Shown: piece by piece, positions 48,091-56,950 of the stretch
Layout: every line of letters starts with the position of its first letter
How positions within the stretch are numbered: position 1 is the first letter of the stretch
Source: Mycobacterium deserti
GTDB lineage: Bacteria; Actinomycetota; Actinomycetes; Mycobacteriales; Mycobacteriaceae
Assembly (NCBI RefSeq): GCF_025345615.1
Contig: NZ_JAODWD010000003.1
Location: 496,001 to 560,000, forward strand
DNA: 64,000 nt
Reading direction: 5' to 3'
Translations under genes and position numbers: made by a program
Notes under the pieces: generated by a model
Told to the model about the DNA's origin: nothing
The model's database searches: none
Seen by the model: the letters and a program-made list of their open reading frames with translations, nothing else

Positions 48091-48224
48091 CAGACGATCG
48101 TGCCCTGCCCGCGATTCGGTCGGCGTGGCGAGTCGCACCCCGCGTGGCAAATCGGAACCAACAGGTCTACCGTGGCGTTGGATTGGGTAGATCCATGGTG
48201 GATCTGCGGAAGTCAGGAGAGGCC

Positions 48225-48596
48225 ATGGCCACGGCCGAAGGGTATCTGCGCCGGCTCACCCGCCGGCTGACGGAAGACCCGGAGCAGCTCGACGTCGAGG
48301 AGCTCAGTGACGAGGCGGCTTCCACCGGCGCCTCGAAGGCGATCGATTGCCGTCGCGGTCAGGAAGTGACCATGGTCGGCACCCTGCGCAGTGTGGAATG
48401 TAACGGCAAGGGCTGCGCGGGTGGTGTGAAGGCCGAACTGTTCGACGGCACCGACTCCGTGATGCTCGTCTGGCTCGGCCAACGCCGCATCCCCGGCATC
48501 GAATCGGGCCGCACCCTGAAGGTGCACGGCCGCGTCGGCAAGCTCGAGAATGGGACCAAAGCCATCTACAACCCCCACTACGAGATCCAAAAGTGA
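48225..48596 (+). CDS. OB-fold nucleic-acid-binding protein (Rv2694c-like)
   Basis: 123 residues; ATG 48225 has AGGAGAGGCC directly before it. After a helical N-terminus the OB domain runs from ~45: VTMVGTLRSVECNGKG ... AELFDGTDSVMLVWLGQRRI ... LKVHGRVGKLENG. The fold suggests tRNA or single-strand DNA binding (tRNA anticodon-like OB). Overlaps the DUF3159 gene by 4 bases. Confidence 0.85.
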   Translation: MATAEGYLRRLTRRLTEDPEQLDVEELSDEAASTGASKAIDCRRGQEVTMVGTLRSVECNGKGCAGGVKAELFDGTDSVMLVWLGQRRIPGIESGRTLKVHGRVGKLENGTKAIYNPHYEIQK

Positions 48597-49294
48597 GCGA
48601 CCCCGGAACCGAACCGGGGAAGCAGACTTCGAAAGCCCACGCCGTCCTCGAGCAGGCGGGCGGCGTCAGCGGGCTCATCTATTCGTCACTTCCCGTCGCG
48701 GCCTTCGTGCCGGTGTCGTCGATGTTCGGGCTCACGGCGGCTATCTACGCGGCGCTCGGTGTGGCCGCGGCCATCCTGGTGTGGCGCCTGGTCCGCCGCG
48801 AGACCATGCAACCGGCGATCTCCGGCTTCATCGGCGTCGGAATATGCGCGTTGATCGCCTATGCGACGGGGGAGTCGAAGGGTTACTTCCTCTGGGGCAT
48901 CTGGATGTCGCTGCTGTGGGCCTCGGTGTTCGCGCTGTCGGTGCTGATCCGCCGTCCGTTGGTCGGCTACGCGTGGGCCTGGGTCAACGGTTCGGACCGC
49001 GACTGGCGTGATGTGCGCCGCGCGGTGCGCGCATTCGACATCGCGACGCTGTTCTGGGTGCTCGTTTTCGCATCGCGCTTCGTCGTCCAACAGCACCTGT
49101 ACGACGCAGACCAGACGGGCTGGCTGGGGGTCGCGCGCATTGCCATGGGCTGGCCCCTCACCGCGGTGGCCGCGCTCGTGACGTATCTGGCGATCCGCGT
49201 CGCGCAACGCGCCATTCGTGCCCGAGCGCAGGGCGACGAAACCCCCAGTACCACAACCGAACACGGAGACATGGCCCAACCGGATGCCCACTGA
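48593..49294 (+). CDS. DUF3159 membrane protein (Rv2693c-like)
   Basis: 233 residues from a GTG that overlaps the upstream stop. Five or six helices: SLPVAAFVPVSSMFGLTAAI, LGVAAAILVWRLV, GFIGVGICALIAYATG, WGIWMSLLWASVFALSVL, ATLFWVLVFASRF and MGWPLTAVAALVTYLAI. Function unknown. Its last 11 bases overlap the MFS gene start. Confidence 0.85.
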   Translation: MSDPGTEPGKQTSKAHAVLEQAGGVSGLIYSSLPVAAFVPVSSMFGLTAAIYAALGVAAAILVWRLVRRETMQPAISGFIGVGICALIAYATGESKGYFLWGIWMSLLWASVFALSVLIRRPLVGYAWAWVNGSDRDWRDVRRAVRAFDIATLFWVLVFASRFVVQQHLYDADQTGWLGVARIAMGWPLTAVAALVTYLAIRVAQRAIRARAQGDETPSTTTEHGDMAQPDAH

Positions 49295-50738
49295 GACCGG
49301 TGCCGACCGGCCGCTGATCGCGGTCGCCGTGCTGGCCTCGTTTGTGGCGTTCCTCGACGGGTCGGTGGTCAACCTCGCGCTGCCCGCGATCAACGACGAA
49401 TTCGCGCGCCCCGGACTGGCTGGCCTCGCGCTGCAGCAGTGGGTGGTCGACGGCTACCTGCTGACTCTCGGCGCGCTGATCCTGGTCGCTGGGGCGATCT
49501 CGGATCAATTCGGCCGGCTCTCCGTGCTGCGGGTCGGGCTATGGGTTTTCGCGGTCGCCTCGGTTCTGTGCGCGGTCGCGACCGAAGGCTGGATGCTGGT
49601 CGCTGCACGCTGCCTGCAGGGCGTCGGCGCGGCCTTCCTCGTGCCCAGCTCGCTGGCGATGCTCAACGCCCGCTTCTCCGGCGCCGCGCAGGCCCGCGCG
49701 ATCGGTACGTGGACCGCGTGGACCGGGACGGCCTTCGTGGTTGGCCCGCCGCTCGGTGGCCTGTTGGTCGACGCGCTCAATTGGCGGTGGGTCTTCGGCG
49801 TCAACATCGTGCCGTTGGTCGTGACGCTGTACCTGACGACCAGGCTGCCGGCCGACGAATTCGCTGCCGCGCCGGGCGGTTCGGGACGTATCGACGTGGT
49901 CGGGGCGGTGTTCAACGCGGCCGGGCTCACCGCACTGGTGTACGGACTGATCGAAGGCCAACGGCTCGGCTTCTCGCATCCGGCGGTGGCGGCAACCCTT
50001 GTCGCCGGGGCCGCGTGCCTGCTGGCATTCCCGTGGTGGGAGCGCCGCACCCCGCATCCGATGATGCCGCTGCACATCTTCGCCGCCCGCAATTTCGCCG
50101 TCGGCAACCTGGCCACCGTGTTCTTCTACGCGGCGGTGTCGCTGGGGATGCTGATCGTCGCGCTGTTCCTGCAGGAGACGGCGGGCCTGTCGGCCACCGA
50201 GGCGGGTCTGGCGACACTGCCGATTCCCGTGCTGTCGTTCCTTCTGTCGCGGCATTTCGGCATGCTGGCGGGCAAGCACGGCCCCCGCTTGTTCATGACG
50301 GTCGGCCCGCTGGTGGCGGCGGTCGGTTACGCGCTGATGGCCACCGTGCGCGAGCCGTTCGACTTCGCCACCCAGATGCTGCCGGGGCTGGTGGTGTTCG
50401 GCCTCGGCCTGACCATCACCGTCTCGCCACTGACCGCCGCGATCCTGGCCGCCGTCGATCCCGCGCAGAGCGGCGTCGGGTCGGCGATCAACAACGCCGT
50501 GTCCCGCATCTCGGGTCTTATCGCGATCGCCTTCGCGGGTGTGATCCTCGGCGGCGTAGCAGATTTCGAGGGCTTCCGGCAGGGCGTCCTTGTGACGGCC
50601 GGATTGTTCGCGGTGGCCGGACTCATCAGCGCGGTGGGCATCCGTAACGAGCAGTGCGACTTCACCCGTGTCTCGCCGCAATCGGCCGCCAACTGCCATG
50701 ACCGGGCCACCCCTCCGCCGTCGTACGCGACGGGCTGA
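49284..50738 (+). CDS. MFS drug exporter, DHA2 (14-helix) type
   Basis: 484 residues from ATG 49284. 14-helix proton-driven exporter of the EmrB/QacA group: ASFVAFLDGSVVNLALPAIN (motif D1), AISDQFGRLSVLRVG (motif A), WTGTAFVVGPPLGGLLVDAL (motif C). Substrate unknown; drugs or dyes are typical. The gene overlaps the DUF3159 gene by 11 bases. As I remember the M. tuberculosis order, no MFS gene stands between Rv2693c and trkB, so this may be an insertion or a loss there. Confidence 0.9.
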   Translation: MPTETGADRPLIAVAVLASFVAFLDGSVVNLALPAINDEFARPGLAGLALQQWVVDGYLLTLGALILVAGAISDQFGRLSVLRVGLWVFAVASVLCAVATEGWMLVAARCLQGVGAAFLVPSSLAMLNARFSGAAQARAIGTWTAWTGTAFVVGPPLGGLLVDALNWRWVFGVNIVPLVVTLYLTTRLPADEFAAAPGGSGRIDVVGAVFNAAGLTALVYGLIEGQRLGFSHPAVAATLVAGAACLLAFPWWERRTPHPMMPLHIFAARNFAVGNLATVFFYAAVSLGMLIVALFLQETAGLSATEAGLATLPIPVLSFLLSRHFGMLAGKHGPRLFMTVGPLVAAVGYALMATVREPFDFATQMLPGLVVFGLGLTITVSPLTAAILAAVDPAQSGVGSAINNAVSRISGLIAIAFAGVILGGVADFEGFRQGVLVTAGLFAVAGLISAVGIRNEQCDFTRVSPQSAANCHDRATPPPSYATG

Positions 50739-50750
50739 CGCCCGCACGCC

Positions 50751-51416
50751 TCAACGGGTGTTGGCGTTGAGCAACAGGTCGCGCAGGTCGTCCTCGGCGT
50801 CGGCGATGACCACGAACAGCAGTTCGTCGCCGCCCTCGAGAGGTTCGTCGGACTCGGGCACGATCACGCGGGGCCCGCGCAGGATCGTCACGAGCGTGCA
50901 GTCGCGAGGCAGTTCGAGTCGCTTGACCGGCTTGCCGCCCCACGGCGTGTCGTCGGGCAGGGTGATCTCGACGAGGTTGGCCTGCCCCTTGCGGAACTCC
51001 ATCAGCCGCACCAGGTCACCCACGGCGACGGCTTCCTCGACGAGGGAGGCGAGCATGCGCGGAGTGGACACCGCGACGTCGACGCCCCAGTTCTCGTCGA
51101 AGAGCCATTCGTTGCGCGGATCGTTGACGCGGGCCACCACCCGCGGCACGGCGAATTCGGTCTTGGCGAGCAGGCTGACGACCACGTTGGCCTTGTCGTC
51201 GCCTGTGGCCGCGATCACGACGTCGAACTCCTCGAGCCCCACCGACTCGAGCAGGCTGAGCTCGCACGCGTCGCCGAGGCGCCACCGTGCCGCCGGGATT
51301 GCGTCGACATCGATGTGGTCGGGGTTGCGCTCGAGGAGCGTGACGTCGTGGTTGTCGACCAGTTCGCGGGCGATGGACCGGCCGACCGCACCGGCTCCTG
51401 CGATGGCGACCTTCAT
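50751..51416 (-). CDS. trkB: Trk K+ uptake regulator TrkB/CeoC
   Basis: 221 residues, second of the paired NAD-binding (RCK) subunits that gate K+ channels. RCK_N: KVAIAGAGAVGRSIARELVD, then NEWLFDENWGVDVAVSTPRM. The RCK_C segment follows from ~135 (LVEITLPDDTPWGGKPVKRL). Starts at ATG 51416 inside the trkA stop (ATGA overlap). Confidence 0.93.
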   Translation of the reverse strand: MKVAIAGAGAVGRSIARELVDNHDVTLLERNPDHIDVDAIPAARWRLGDACELSLLESVGLEEFDVVIAATGDDKANVVVSLLAKTEFAVPRVVARVNDPRNEWLFDENWGVDVAVSTPRMLASLVEEAVAVGDLVRLMEFRKGQANLVEITLPDDTPWGGKPVKRLELPRDCTLVTILRGPRVIVPESDEPLEGGDELLFVVIADAEDDLRDLLLNANTR

Positions 51417-52087
51417 TTCGCCTCGCTGTCCTCGCTCGGGGGCAGCGCGGCGATGGCCAGCGCCTCGGCGATGTGACCCGCGATTGCGGCCATGAAGACC
51501 TGATCTCCGGCCTGCACGACGGTCCTGGGGTCGGGGAGATGCCCGGCGCCGAAACGGATCACGAAGGCGACCCGGCCGCCGGTGGCGGATTCGAGATCGG
51601 TGATCCGGTGGCCCGCCCAGTCCTCGTGCAACGCCAGTTCGGTCAGGCCGACGTTGCCCGACGGGTCGCGCCATTTGGTGGTCTCGGTCTCGCGCGTCAG
51701 CACGTTGAGCAGACGGTCGGTGGTCCACGGCACGGTCGCGACGGTCGGGATTCCGAGCCGCTCGTAGACCGCGGCGCGCTTGGCGTCGTAGATGCGCGCC
51801 ACCACGCGCTCCACCGCGAAGGTCTCGCGGGCCACCCGCGCGGAGATGATGTTGGAGTTGTCGCCGGAGGAGACTGCCGCAAATGCGCCTGCCTCCTCGA
51901 TGCCCGCGCGCAGCAACACGTCGCGGTCGAAGCCCATGCCGAGGACGCGTTCGCCGGGGAATTCGGGGGACAGGCGGTGGAACGCCGTGCTGTCGCGGTC
52001 GATGACGGCGACATCGTGACCGATGCGCGCCAGACTGTCCGACAGCGAAGCACCCACCCGACCGCAACCCATCACCACTACACGCAA
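51413..52087 (-). CDS. trkA: Trk K+ uptake regulator TrkA/CeoB
   Basis: 224 residues. Begins LRVVVMGCGRVGASLSDSLA (NAD site) and ends with an RCK_C domain (VAFVIRFGAGHLPDPRTVV). TTG 52087 is chosen as start: AAGGA lies seven bases upstream, whereas the ATG farther in would truncate the first beta strand. Mycobacterial TrkA/TrkB control K+ uptake. Divergent from the APC permease; promoter gap of 95 bases. Confidence 0.92.
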   Translation of the reverse strand: MRVVVMGCGRVGASLSDSLARIGHDVAVIDRDSTAFHRLSPEFPGERVLGMGFDRDVLLRAGIEEAGAFAAVSSGDNSNIISARVARETFAVERVVARIYDAKRAAVYERLGIPTVATVPWTTDRLLNVLTRETETTKWRDPSGNVGLTELALHEDWAGHRITDLESATGGRVAFVIRFGAGHLPDPRTVVQAGDQVFMAAIAGHIAEALAIAALPPSEDSEAK

Positions 52088-52182
52088 CTGACGGTCCTTT
52101 CCGGCTTGAGCTTGAACTGTCGGTCCAACCCGGGCACTCGGAACGCTACAGCCAATCGCTCCTGCGCTTACCCTTGGCTCTC

Positions 52183-54177
52183 GTGTCCAAGCTTTCCACC
52201 GTCGCGCGCCGCCTTCTTCTCGGGAGGCCGTTTCGAAGCGACAGGCTGTCGCACACCCTCCTGCCCAAGCGGATCGCGCTGCCGGTGTTCGCATCCGACG
52301 CGCTGTCGTCGACGGCCTATGCACCCGAGGAGATCTTCCTGGTGCTCTCGGTCGCCGGGCTGACCGCCTACTCGATGGCGCCGTGGATCGGGCTGGCCGT
52401 TGCGGTCGTGATGCTCATCGTGATCGCCAGCTATCGGCAGAACGTGCATGCCTATCCGTCGGGCGGCGGCGACTACGAAGTGGTGACCACCAACCTGGGT
52501 GGCACCGCGGGGCTGACGGTGGCCAGCGCGCTGCTGGTCGACTACGTGCTGACGGTCGCGGTGTCGATGTCGTCGGCCATGGCCAACATCGGCTCGGCGG
52601 TCCCGTTCATCAACCAGCACAAGGTGCTCTTCGCCGTCATCGCGATCCTGTTGCTCGCATCGATCAACCTGCGCGGCATCCGTGAGTCGGGGACTGCCTT
52701 CGCCGTTCCCACGTACGCGTTCATGGTCGGCATGTTCATCATGCTGGGCTGGGGCCTGTTTCAGATCTTCGTGCTCGACACACCGCTGCGGGCGGAGTCG
52801 GCCGATTTCGAAATGCACTCCGAACACGGCGAGATCCTCGGCTTCGCGCTGGTGTTCCTCGTCGCGCGGGCGTTCTCGTCGGGCAGCGCAGCGCTGACCG
52901 GTGTGGAGGCGATCAGCAACGGGGTGCCTGCGTTCCAGAAACCCAAGTCGCGCAACGCCGCAACCACGCTGGCGCTTCTCGGCGCGATAGCGATCACGCT
53001 GTTCATGGGGATCATCCTGCTGGCCAAGGAGACCGGTGTGCAGATCGCCGAGCGGCCGCATGAGCAACTGGTCGGCGCGCCGCCGGACTACCACCAGAAG
53101 ACGCTGATCGCGCAGCTGGCCGACGCGGTGTTCCACGACTTCCCGGTGGCGCTGTACCTCATTGCAGGCGTCACGGCGTTGATCCTGATCCTGGCCGCCA
53201 ATACCGCGTTCAACGGGTTCCCTGTCCTCGGATCGATTCTCGCTCAAGACCGTTACCTTCCGCGCCAGCTGCACACCCGCGGCGACAGGTTGGCCTTCTC
53301 CAACGGCATCCTGTTTCTGGCGTTCGCGGCCGTCGCGTTCGTCGTCGCGTTCCGCGCCGAGGTCACCGCGCTGATCCAGTTGTACATCGTCGGAGTGTTC
53401 GTGTCGTTCACCCTCAGTCAGATCGGCATGGTCCGGCACTGGACGCGACTGCTGCGCACCGAGACCGACGCCGACGCGCGGCGAAAGATGATGCGGTCGC
53501 GGATCATCAACGGGATCGGGCTCACGTGCACGGGCACCGTGCTCGTCATCGTCGTGGTGACCAAATTCGTGTCCGGCGCGTGGATCGCCATACTGGCGAT
53601 GGCCGCTCTGTTCGCTTTGATGAAAGCCATCCACCGGCACTACGAGACCGTCGCACGCGAACTCGAGAAGCAGGCGGCCGAAGCCGACGACATCGTGCTG
53701 CCCAGCCGCAACTTCGCGGTGGTTCTGGTGTCCAAGTTGCACCTGCCGACCCTGCGGGCGCTGGCGTACGCGCGCGCCACCCGGCCCGACACACTCGAAG
53801 CGATCACCGTCAGTGTCGACGACGCGGAAACGCGTGAGCTGGTGCACAAGTGGGAGGACAGCGACATCAGCGTGCCGCTGAAGGTGATCGCCTCGCCCTA
53901 TCGGGAGATCACCCGTCCCGTGCTCGACTACGTCAAGCGCGTCACCAAGGAGTCGCCGCGCACCGTCGTGACGGTGTTCATCCCGGAGTACGTCGTCGGG
54001 CATTGGTGGGAGCAGGTCCTGCACAACCAGAGTGCGTTGCGACTCAAGGGCCGACTGCTGTTCGAACCCAACGTGATGGTGACGTCGGTGCCCTGGCAGT
54101 TGAGCTCGTCTGAGCGGCTCAAGACACTCCAGCCGCAGTCCGCTCCCGGCGACGCGCGCAGGGGCTTCCTGGAGTGA
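52183..54177 (+). CDS. APC superfamily permease, probable K+/amino acid transporter (Rv2690c-like)
   Basis: 664 residues from GTG 52183. Twelve helices in the first ~450 residues (start: [40 protein letters not shown]) followed by a ~200-residue cytoplasmic domain with YHQ-like [19 protein letters not shown]. It resembles KimA-type or APC K+/amino acid permeases; the adjacent trkAB genes favour a role in K+ supply, which is inference. Overlaps the methyltransferase start. Confidence 0.85.
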   Translation: MSKLSTVARRLLLGRPFRSDRLSHTLLPKRIALPVFASDALSSTAYAPEEIFLVLSVAGLTAYSMAPWIGLAVAVVMLIVIASYRQNVHAYPSGGGDYEVVTTNLGGTAGLTVASALLVDYVLTVAVSMSSAMANIGSAVPFINQHKVLFAVIAILLLASINLRGIRESGTAFAVPTYAFMVGMFIMLGWGLFQIFVLDTPLRAESADFEMHSEHGEILGFALVFLVARAFSSGSAALTGVEAISNGVPAFQKPKSRNAATTLALLGAIAITLFMGIILLAKETGVQIAERPHEQLVGAPPDYHQKTLIAQLADAVFHDFPVALYLIAGVTALILILAANTAFNGFPVLGSILAQDRYLPRQLHTRGDRLAFSNGILFLAFAAVAFVVAFRAEVTALIQLYIVGVFVSFTLSQIGMVRHWTRLLRTETDADARRKMMRSRIINGIGLTCTGTVLVIVVVTKFVSGAWIAILAMAALFALMKAIHRHYETVARELEKQAAEADDIVLPSRNFAVVLVSKLHLPTLRALAYARATRPDTLEAITVSVDDAETRELVHKWEDSDISVPLKVIASPYREITRPVLDYVKRVTKESPRTVVTVFIPEYVVGHWWEQVLHNQSALRLKGRLLFEPNVMVTSVPWQLSSSERLKTLQPQSAPGDARRGFLE

Positions 54178-55373
54178 GCGATGCGTCTGCTGTGTCCGAG
54201 CTCGTCCTGACTACGGGCCCCGCCGCCAACGGCGGCAGCTGCGTCGCGCGCCACGAAGGGCGAGTCGTGTTCGTGCGCTACGCGCTGCCCGGTGAAACGG
54301 TGCGGGTCCGCGTCGTCAGCGATCGCGGATCCTATTGGCACGCAGATGTTGTCGAGGTGATCGATCCGTCGGTCGACCGTGTCGAGTCGATCTGCCCGAT
54401 CGCGGGGGTCCACGGCGCCGGCTGCTGCGACATGGCCTTCGTCGAGCCGTCGGCCACCCGGCGGCTGAAGGGCGCCGTCGTCGCCAACCAGTTGGCGCGG
54501 CTCGGCGGCTACCCGTGGCGCGACGAGAGTGACGCGCAGGCTGAGCCGGTGGGCGACGTCGGCGCCACCGGCTGGCGGACCCGGGTGCGGCTGGACACCA
54601 CCGACGACGGCCGGCCGGGCTTTCATCGCTATCACAGTGCGGAATTGGTCACCGACCTGAACTGCGCGCAGCTGCCGGCCGGCCTGCTCGACGGTCTGCC
54701 CGATGTGTCCTGGCCCGCCGGTGCGCACGTGCACGTGGTGGTCGACGACCACGGCAGCAGGCACGTCGTGCAGGCCGGCCGCGGGATGGCGACCCAGGTG
54801 GTCGAAGGCGAGTACGAGGCTGTGCAGCGGGTCGGGTCGCGAGAATGGCGGGTGCCGGTGACCGCGTTCTGGCAGTCCCACCGGGACGCCGCGAGGACCT
54901 ACAGCGAGCTGATTGCCGAGTGGGCGCAGCTGCGTGCCGGTATGACGGCGTGGGACCTCTACGGCGGTGCCGGGGTGTTCGCGGCGACGCTTGCGGCGGC
55001 AGTCGGCGAAACCGGGGAGGTGATCACCGTCGACACGTCGCGCGGCGCGTCACGCTCGGCGAGGGCGGCGCTGGCCGACCTCCCGTGGGTGACGGTGGTG
55101 ACCGACTCGGTGCGTCGCGCGCTGGCCGGGCTGCGTCAGCGCGCGGACGTCGCGGTGCTCGATCCGCCGAGAACCGGGGCAGGCCGCGACGTGATCGACC
55201 TTCTTGCCGCGGCCGACGTACCGCGAGTCATCCACATCGGTTGCGAGGCAGCCTCTTTCGCGCGCGATGTCGGCTTGTACCGTGGTCACGGTTACGTCGT
55301 CGAGGAGCTGCGGGTCTTCGACTCGTTCCCGTTGACGCACCACGTGGAGTGCGTCGCGGTGCTCACCCGCTGA
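54174..55373 (+). CDS. TrmA/RlmD-type uracil-5-methyltransferase (Rv2689c-like)
   Basis: 399 residues starting at a GTG that overlaps the upstream stop. N-terminal TRAM domain (ANGGSCVARHEGRVVFVRYA), Cys-rich segment (CPIAGVHGAGCCDM and LNCAQLP) that could hold a 4Fe-4S cluster, then the SAM-dependent domain: WDLYGGAGVFAATLAAAVG, VLDPPRTGAGRDVIDLL, catalytic Cys in IHIGCEAASFARDV and final HVECVAVLTR. Probably methylates a uridine in 23S rRNA or tRNA; the exact target cannot be read from sequence. Confidence 0.92.
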   Translation: MSDASAVSELVLTTGPAANGGSCVARHEGRVVFVRYALPGETVRVRVVSDRGSYWHADVVEVIDPSVDRVESICPIAGVHGAGCCDMAFVEPSATRRLKGAVVANQLARLGGYPWRDESDAQAEPVGDVGATGWRTRVRLDTTDDGRPGFHRYHSAELVTDLNCAQLPAGLLDGLPDVSWPAGAHVHVVVDDHGSRHVVQAGRGMATQVVEGEYEAVQRVGSREWRVPVTAFWQSHRDAARTYSELIAEWAQLRAGMTAWDLYGGAGVFAATLAAAVGETGEVITVDTSRGASRSARAALADLPWVTVVTDSVRRALAGLRQRADVAVLDPPRTGAGRDVIDLLAAADVPRVIHIGCEAASFARDVGLYRGHGYVVEELRVFDSFPLTHHVECVAVLTR

Positions 55374-55393
55374 AATCGGGGTACCCCACCGGG

Positions 55394-55876
55394 ATGCAGA
55401 CGTTTCTGCCGTACACCGGGTTCGTCGAGTCGGCCCGGGTCCTCGACACGAAACGACTGGGAAAGCAGCGGGTGGAGACCATCCAGGTACTCCGCGGCCT
55501 CACAGTCGCCGACTACGGCTGGCGCCACCACCCCGCGGTCGCCATGTGGGCGGGGTACGAGGAAGCGCTCGTGCGCTACGGCCTGGACATCTGCGCGGTG
55601 TGGTGCGAGGTCGGCAACGCCGACACGTGCGCGACCACGCTGGTGGCCGACCTCCTGGCGGCGACCGGATGCGAGGCGCCGCGGGACCAGAGCGACCTCG
55701 CGGCCGCAGGGGAGCTGCCACCGTGGCTGGGGCAGCAAGCCTTCCACCTCAGCCACCAGTCGGCGCTGGTGCGCAAGGATCCGGCGCACTATCGGCCGCT
55801 TTTCGGCGACGTGCCGGACGATCTGCCGTACGTCTGGCCCACCTCGGACCGGGAGCGACGCGTACCCGTGCGCTAG
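55394..55876 (+). CDS. MSMEG_6728-like conserved protein, possible pyrimidine-dimer glycosylase relative
   Basis: 160 residues from ATG 55394. The opening MQTFLPYTGFVESARVLDTK, then RLGKQRVETIQVLRGL, GWRHHPAVAMWAGYEEALV and FHLSHQSALVRKDPAHYR are typical of a bacterial family annotated either as MSMEG_6728 family or loosely as pyrimidine dimer DNA glycosylase (T4 endonuclease V-like). The repair role is unproven. It ends in a CTAG shared with the convergent SRPBCC gene. Confidence 0.78.
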   Translation: MQTFLPYTGFVESARVLDTKRLGKQRVETIQVLRGLTVADYGWRHHPAVAMWAGYEEALVRYGLDICAVWCEVGNADTCATTLVADLLAATGCEAPRDQSDLAAAGELPPWLGQQAFHLSHQSALVRKDPAHYRPLFGDVPDDLPYVWPTSDRERRVPVR

Positions 55877-56337
55877 TGCTCAGCGAAGTGCCGCTGAAGG
55901 CGGCGGTGCCGGTGCCCGAACAGTGCGCGGACCCCGACGGCGATGACCGGCGTCAAGACCCGCAGCGGTGCACGGAGTTCGAACGTGATGCGATCGCGCA
56001 CAACGGTTCTGCCGTCACCATCCGGTTCGAGAGTGCGCTCGTGGCGCCACAGCCGCATGGACAGCATCGTCGACTCCTCGTGAAAACCGCGGCCGGGCCA
56101 CAGCTCGGCGATGGTGAGGTGGTCGTAGTCGAACGGCAGCACACCGAACAGGCGCATCCAGCAGCGCCCGACCGGCGTGCCCACCGGCACGGTGTCGACC
56201 GTCAAGTCCTCGGCGCCGCGCGGCATCGACATCGTCATCCACGGCCGCAGTTCGTCGTTGATGCCCTCCGGCGTTACCACCCGCGCCCATACCTGCTCGA
56301 CGCGTGCGTCGACGGTGCTCAGCTGTTCGACGATCAC
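55873..56337 (-). CDS. SRPBCC (START-like) family protein
   Basis: About 154 residues from GTG 56337. Hydrophobic-ligand-binding START fold: IVEQLSTVDARVEQVWARVVT, FDYDHLTIAELWPGRGFHEES, and C-terminal helix RVLTPVIAVGVRALFGHRHRRL. Ligand unknown. It follows the MarR gene on the same strand (37-base gap), so regulator and SRPBCC protein are probably cotranscribed. Confidence 0.8.
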   Translation of the reverse strand: MIVEQLSTVDARVEQVWARVVTPEGINDELRPWMTMSMPRGAEDLTVDTVPVGTPVGRCWMRLFGVLPFDYDHLTIAELWPGRGFHEESTMLSMRLWRHERTLEPDGDGRTVVRDRITFELRAPLRVLTPVIAVGVRALFGHRHRRLQRHFAEH

Positions 56338-56374
56338 GTCTTGAAGGTAGGCGGTGGCATCAGTTGTCGGGCCG

Positions 56375-56836
56375 CTACGTCTTCGATCGGGCTCGCCACC
56401 GGTCCAGCACCGCCGGTATCTCGTCGAGCAGGAAGTTGTAGAAGTCGCGCATCTCGGTGACACGTTGGCGGGCGAGGCTGCCGTCCTTCGTCGCGGCGAC
56501 GCCCGCTTCGGCGGCATCCAAGACCGCAACGAGGGCCGCGTTCTGGTGGGTGTACTGCACTGCCCACGCGTTGTCGGGCAGGCGGAAGTGGTCGCGACGA
56601 CTACCCGGCGCGGGTACCTGCTCCACAACGCCCACGGCGGTGAGCGTCTTCAGCGCCCCGGAGATGGCGCCCGAGCTTGCTTGCAACCGTTGTCCGAGCT
56701 CGCCCATCGTCATGGTGGGTTGATCGCTGAACAGCAGGGCAGCCAGCACTCGTGCGGTCATGCGTTGCATCCCGTGGGTCGACAGGACGAGGGCCAACTG
56801 CTCGGCCGCCGCCTGGTTGTCGATCGCCTCAGCCAC
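56375..56836 (-). CDS. MarR/GbsR-type transcriptional regulator
   Basis: 153 residues with a winged helix: THGMQRMTARVLAALLFSDQ, then TMGELGQRLQASSGAISGAL (recognition helix) and a C-terminal helical dimerisation part. Divergent from the ABC exporter; the 16-bp palindrome at 56861-56876 between them is its likely operator. Ligand unknown; a drug or toxic metabolite exported by the ABC system is the natural guess. Confidence 0.88.
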   Translation of the reverse strand: MAEAIDNQAAAEQLALVLSTHGMQRMTARVLAALLFSDQPTMTMGELGQRLQASSGAISGALKTLTAVGVVEQVPAPGSRRDHFRLPDNAWAVQYTHQNAALVAVLDAAEAGVAATKDGSLARQRVTEMRDFYNFLLDEIPAVLDRWRARSKT

Positions 56837-56860
56837 GTGCCGAACCTCCGATAAAACTCT

Positions 56861-56876
56861 TCAGAAATTTCTGAAA
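56861..56876. promoter_or_regulatory. Palindromic operator between MarR gene and ABC exporter
   Basis: TTCAGAAATTTCTGAA is a perfect 16-bp palindrome; AACT and AGTT flank it nearly symmetrically. It lies 25 bases before the MarR start and overlaps the -35 region of the ABC promoter, whose -10 TATAGT is at 56883-56888. This is a typical layout for a MarR autorepressor controlling its divergent partner. Confidence 0.82.
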
Positions 56877-56882
56877 GTTCAG

Positions 56883-56918
56883 TATAGTCACCCGCGGTGC
56901 TCCGGGAAGTCTGGTCGG
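56883..56918 (+). promoter_or_regulatory. Promoter -10 and repeated 5'-leader element, copy in front of the ABC exporter
   Basis: -10 TATAGT is at 56883-56888. The element GGTG-CT-CCGGGAAGTCTGGTCGG occupies 56896-56918, at the predicted 5' end of the mRNA. A GTG at 56897 (8 bases after the -10) opens a frame reading M-L-R-E-V-W-S-E; here it stays in frame with the ABC ATP-binding gene, so it would add an 18-residue extension. The same core occurs in front of two other transporter genes in the window (61926-61950 minus and 62034-62058 plus). Confidence 0.6.
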
Positions 56919-56950
56919 AACTGGATTCCGTCTACCCGGAAGGCGATCAC

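Noticed and set aside
52168..54024. 618-codon open frame on the minus strand opposite the APC permease
   Set aside because: High-GC antisense shadow: His/Arg/Asp-rich composition, no ribosome site, and the plus strand has a clear 12-helix transporter.
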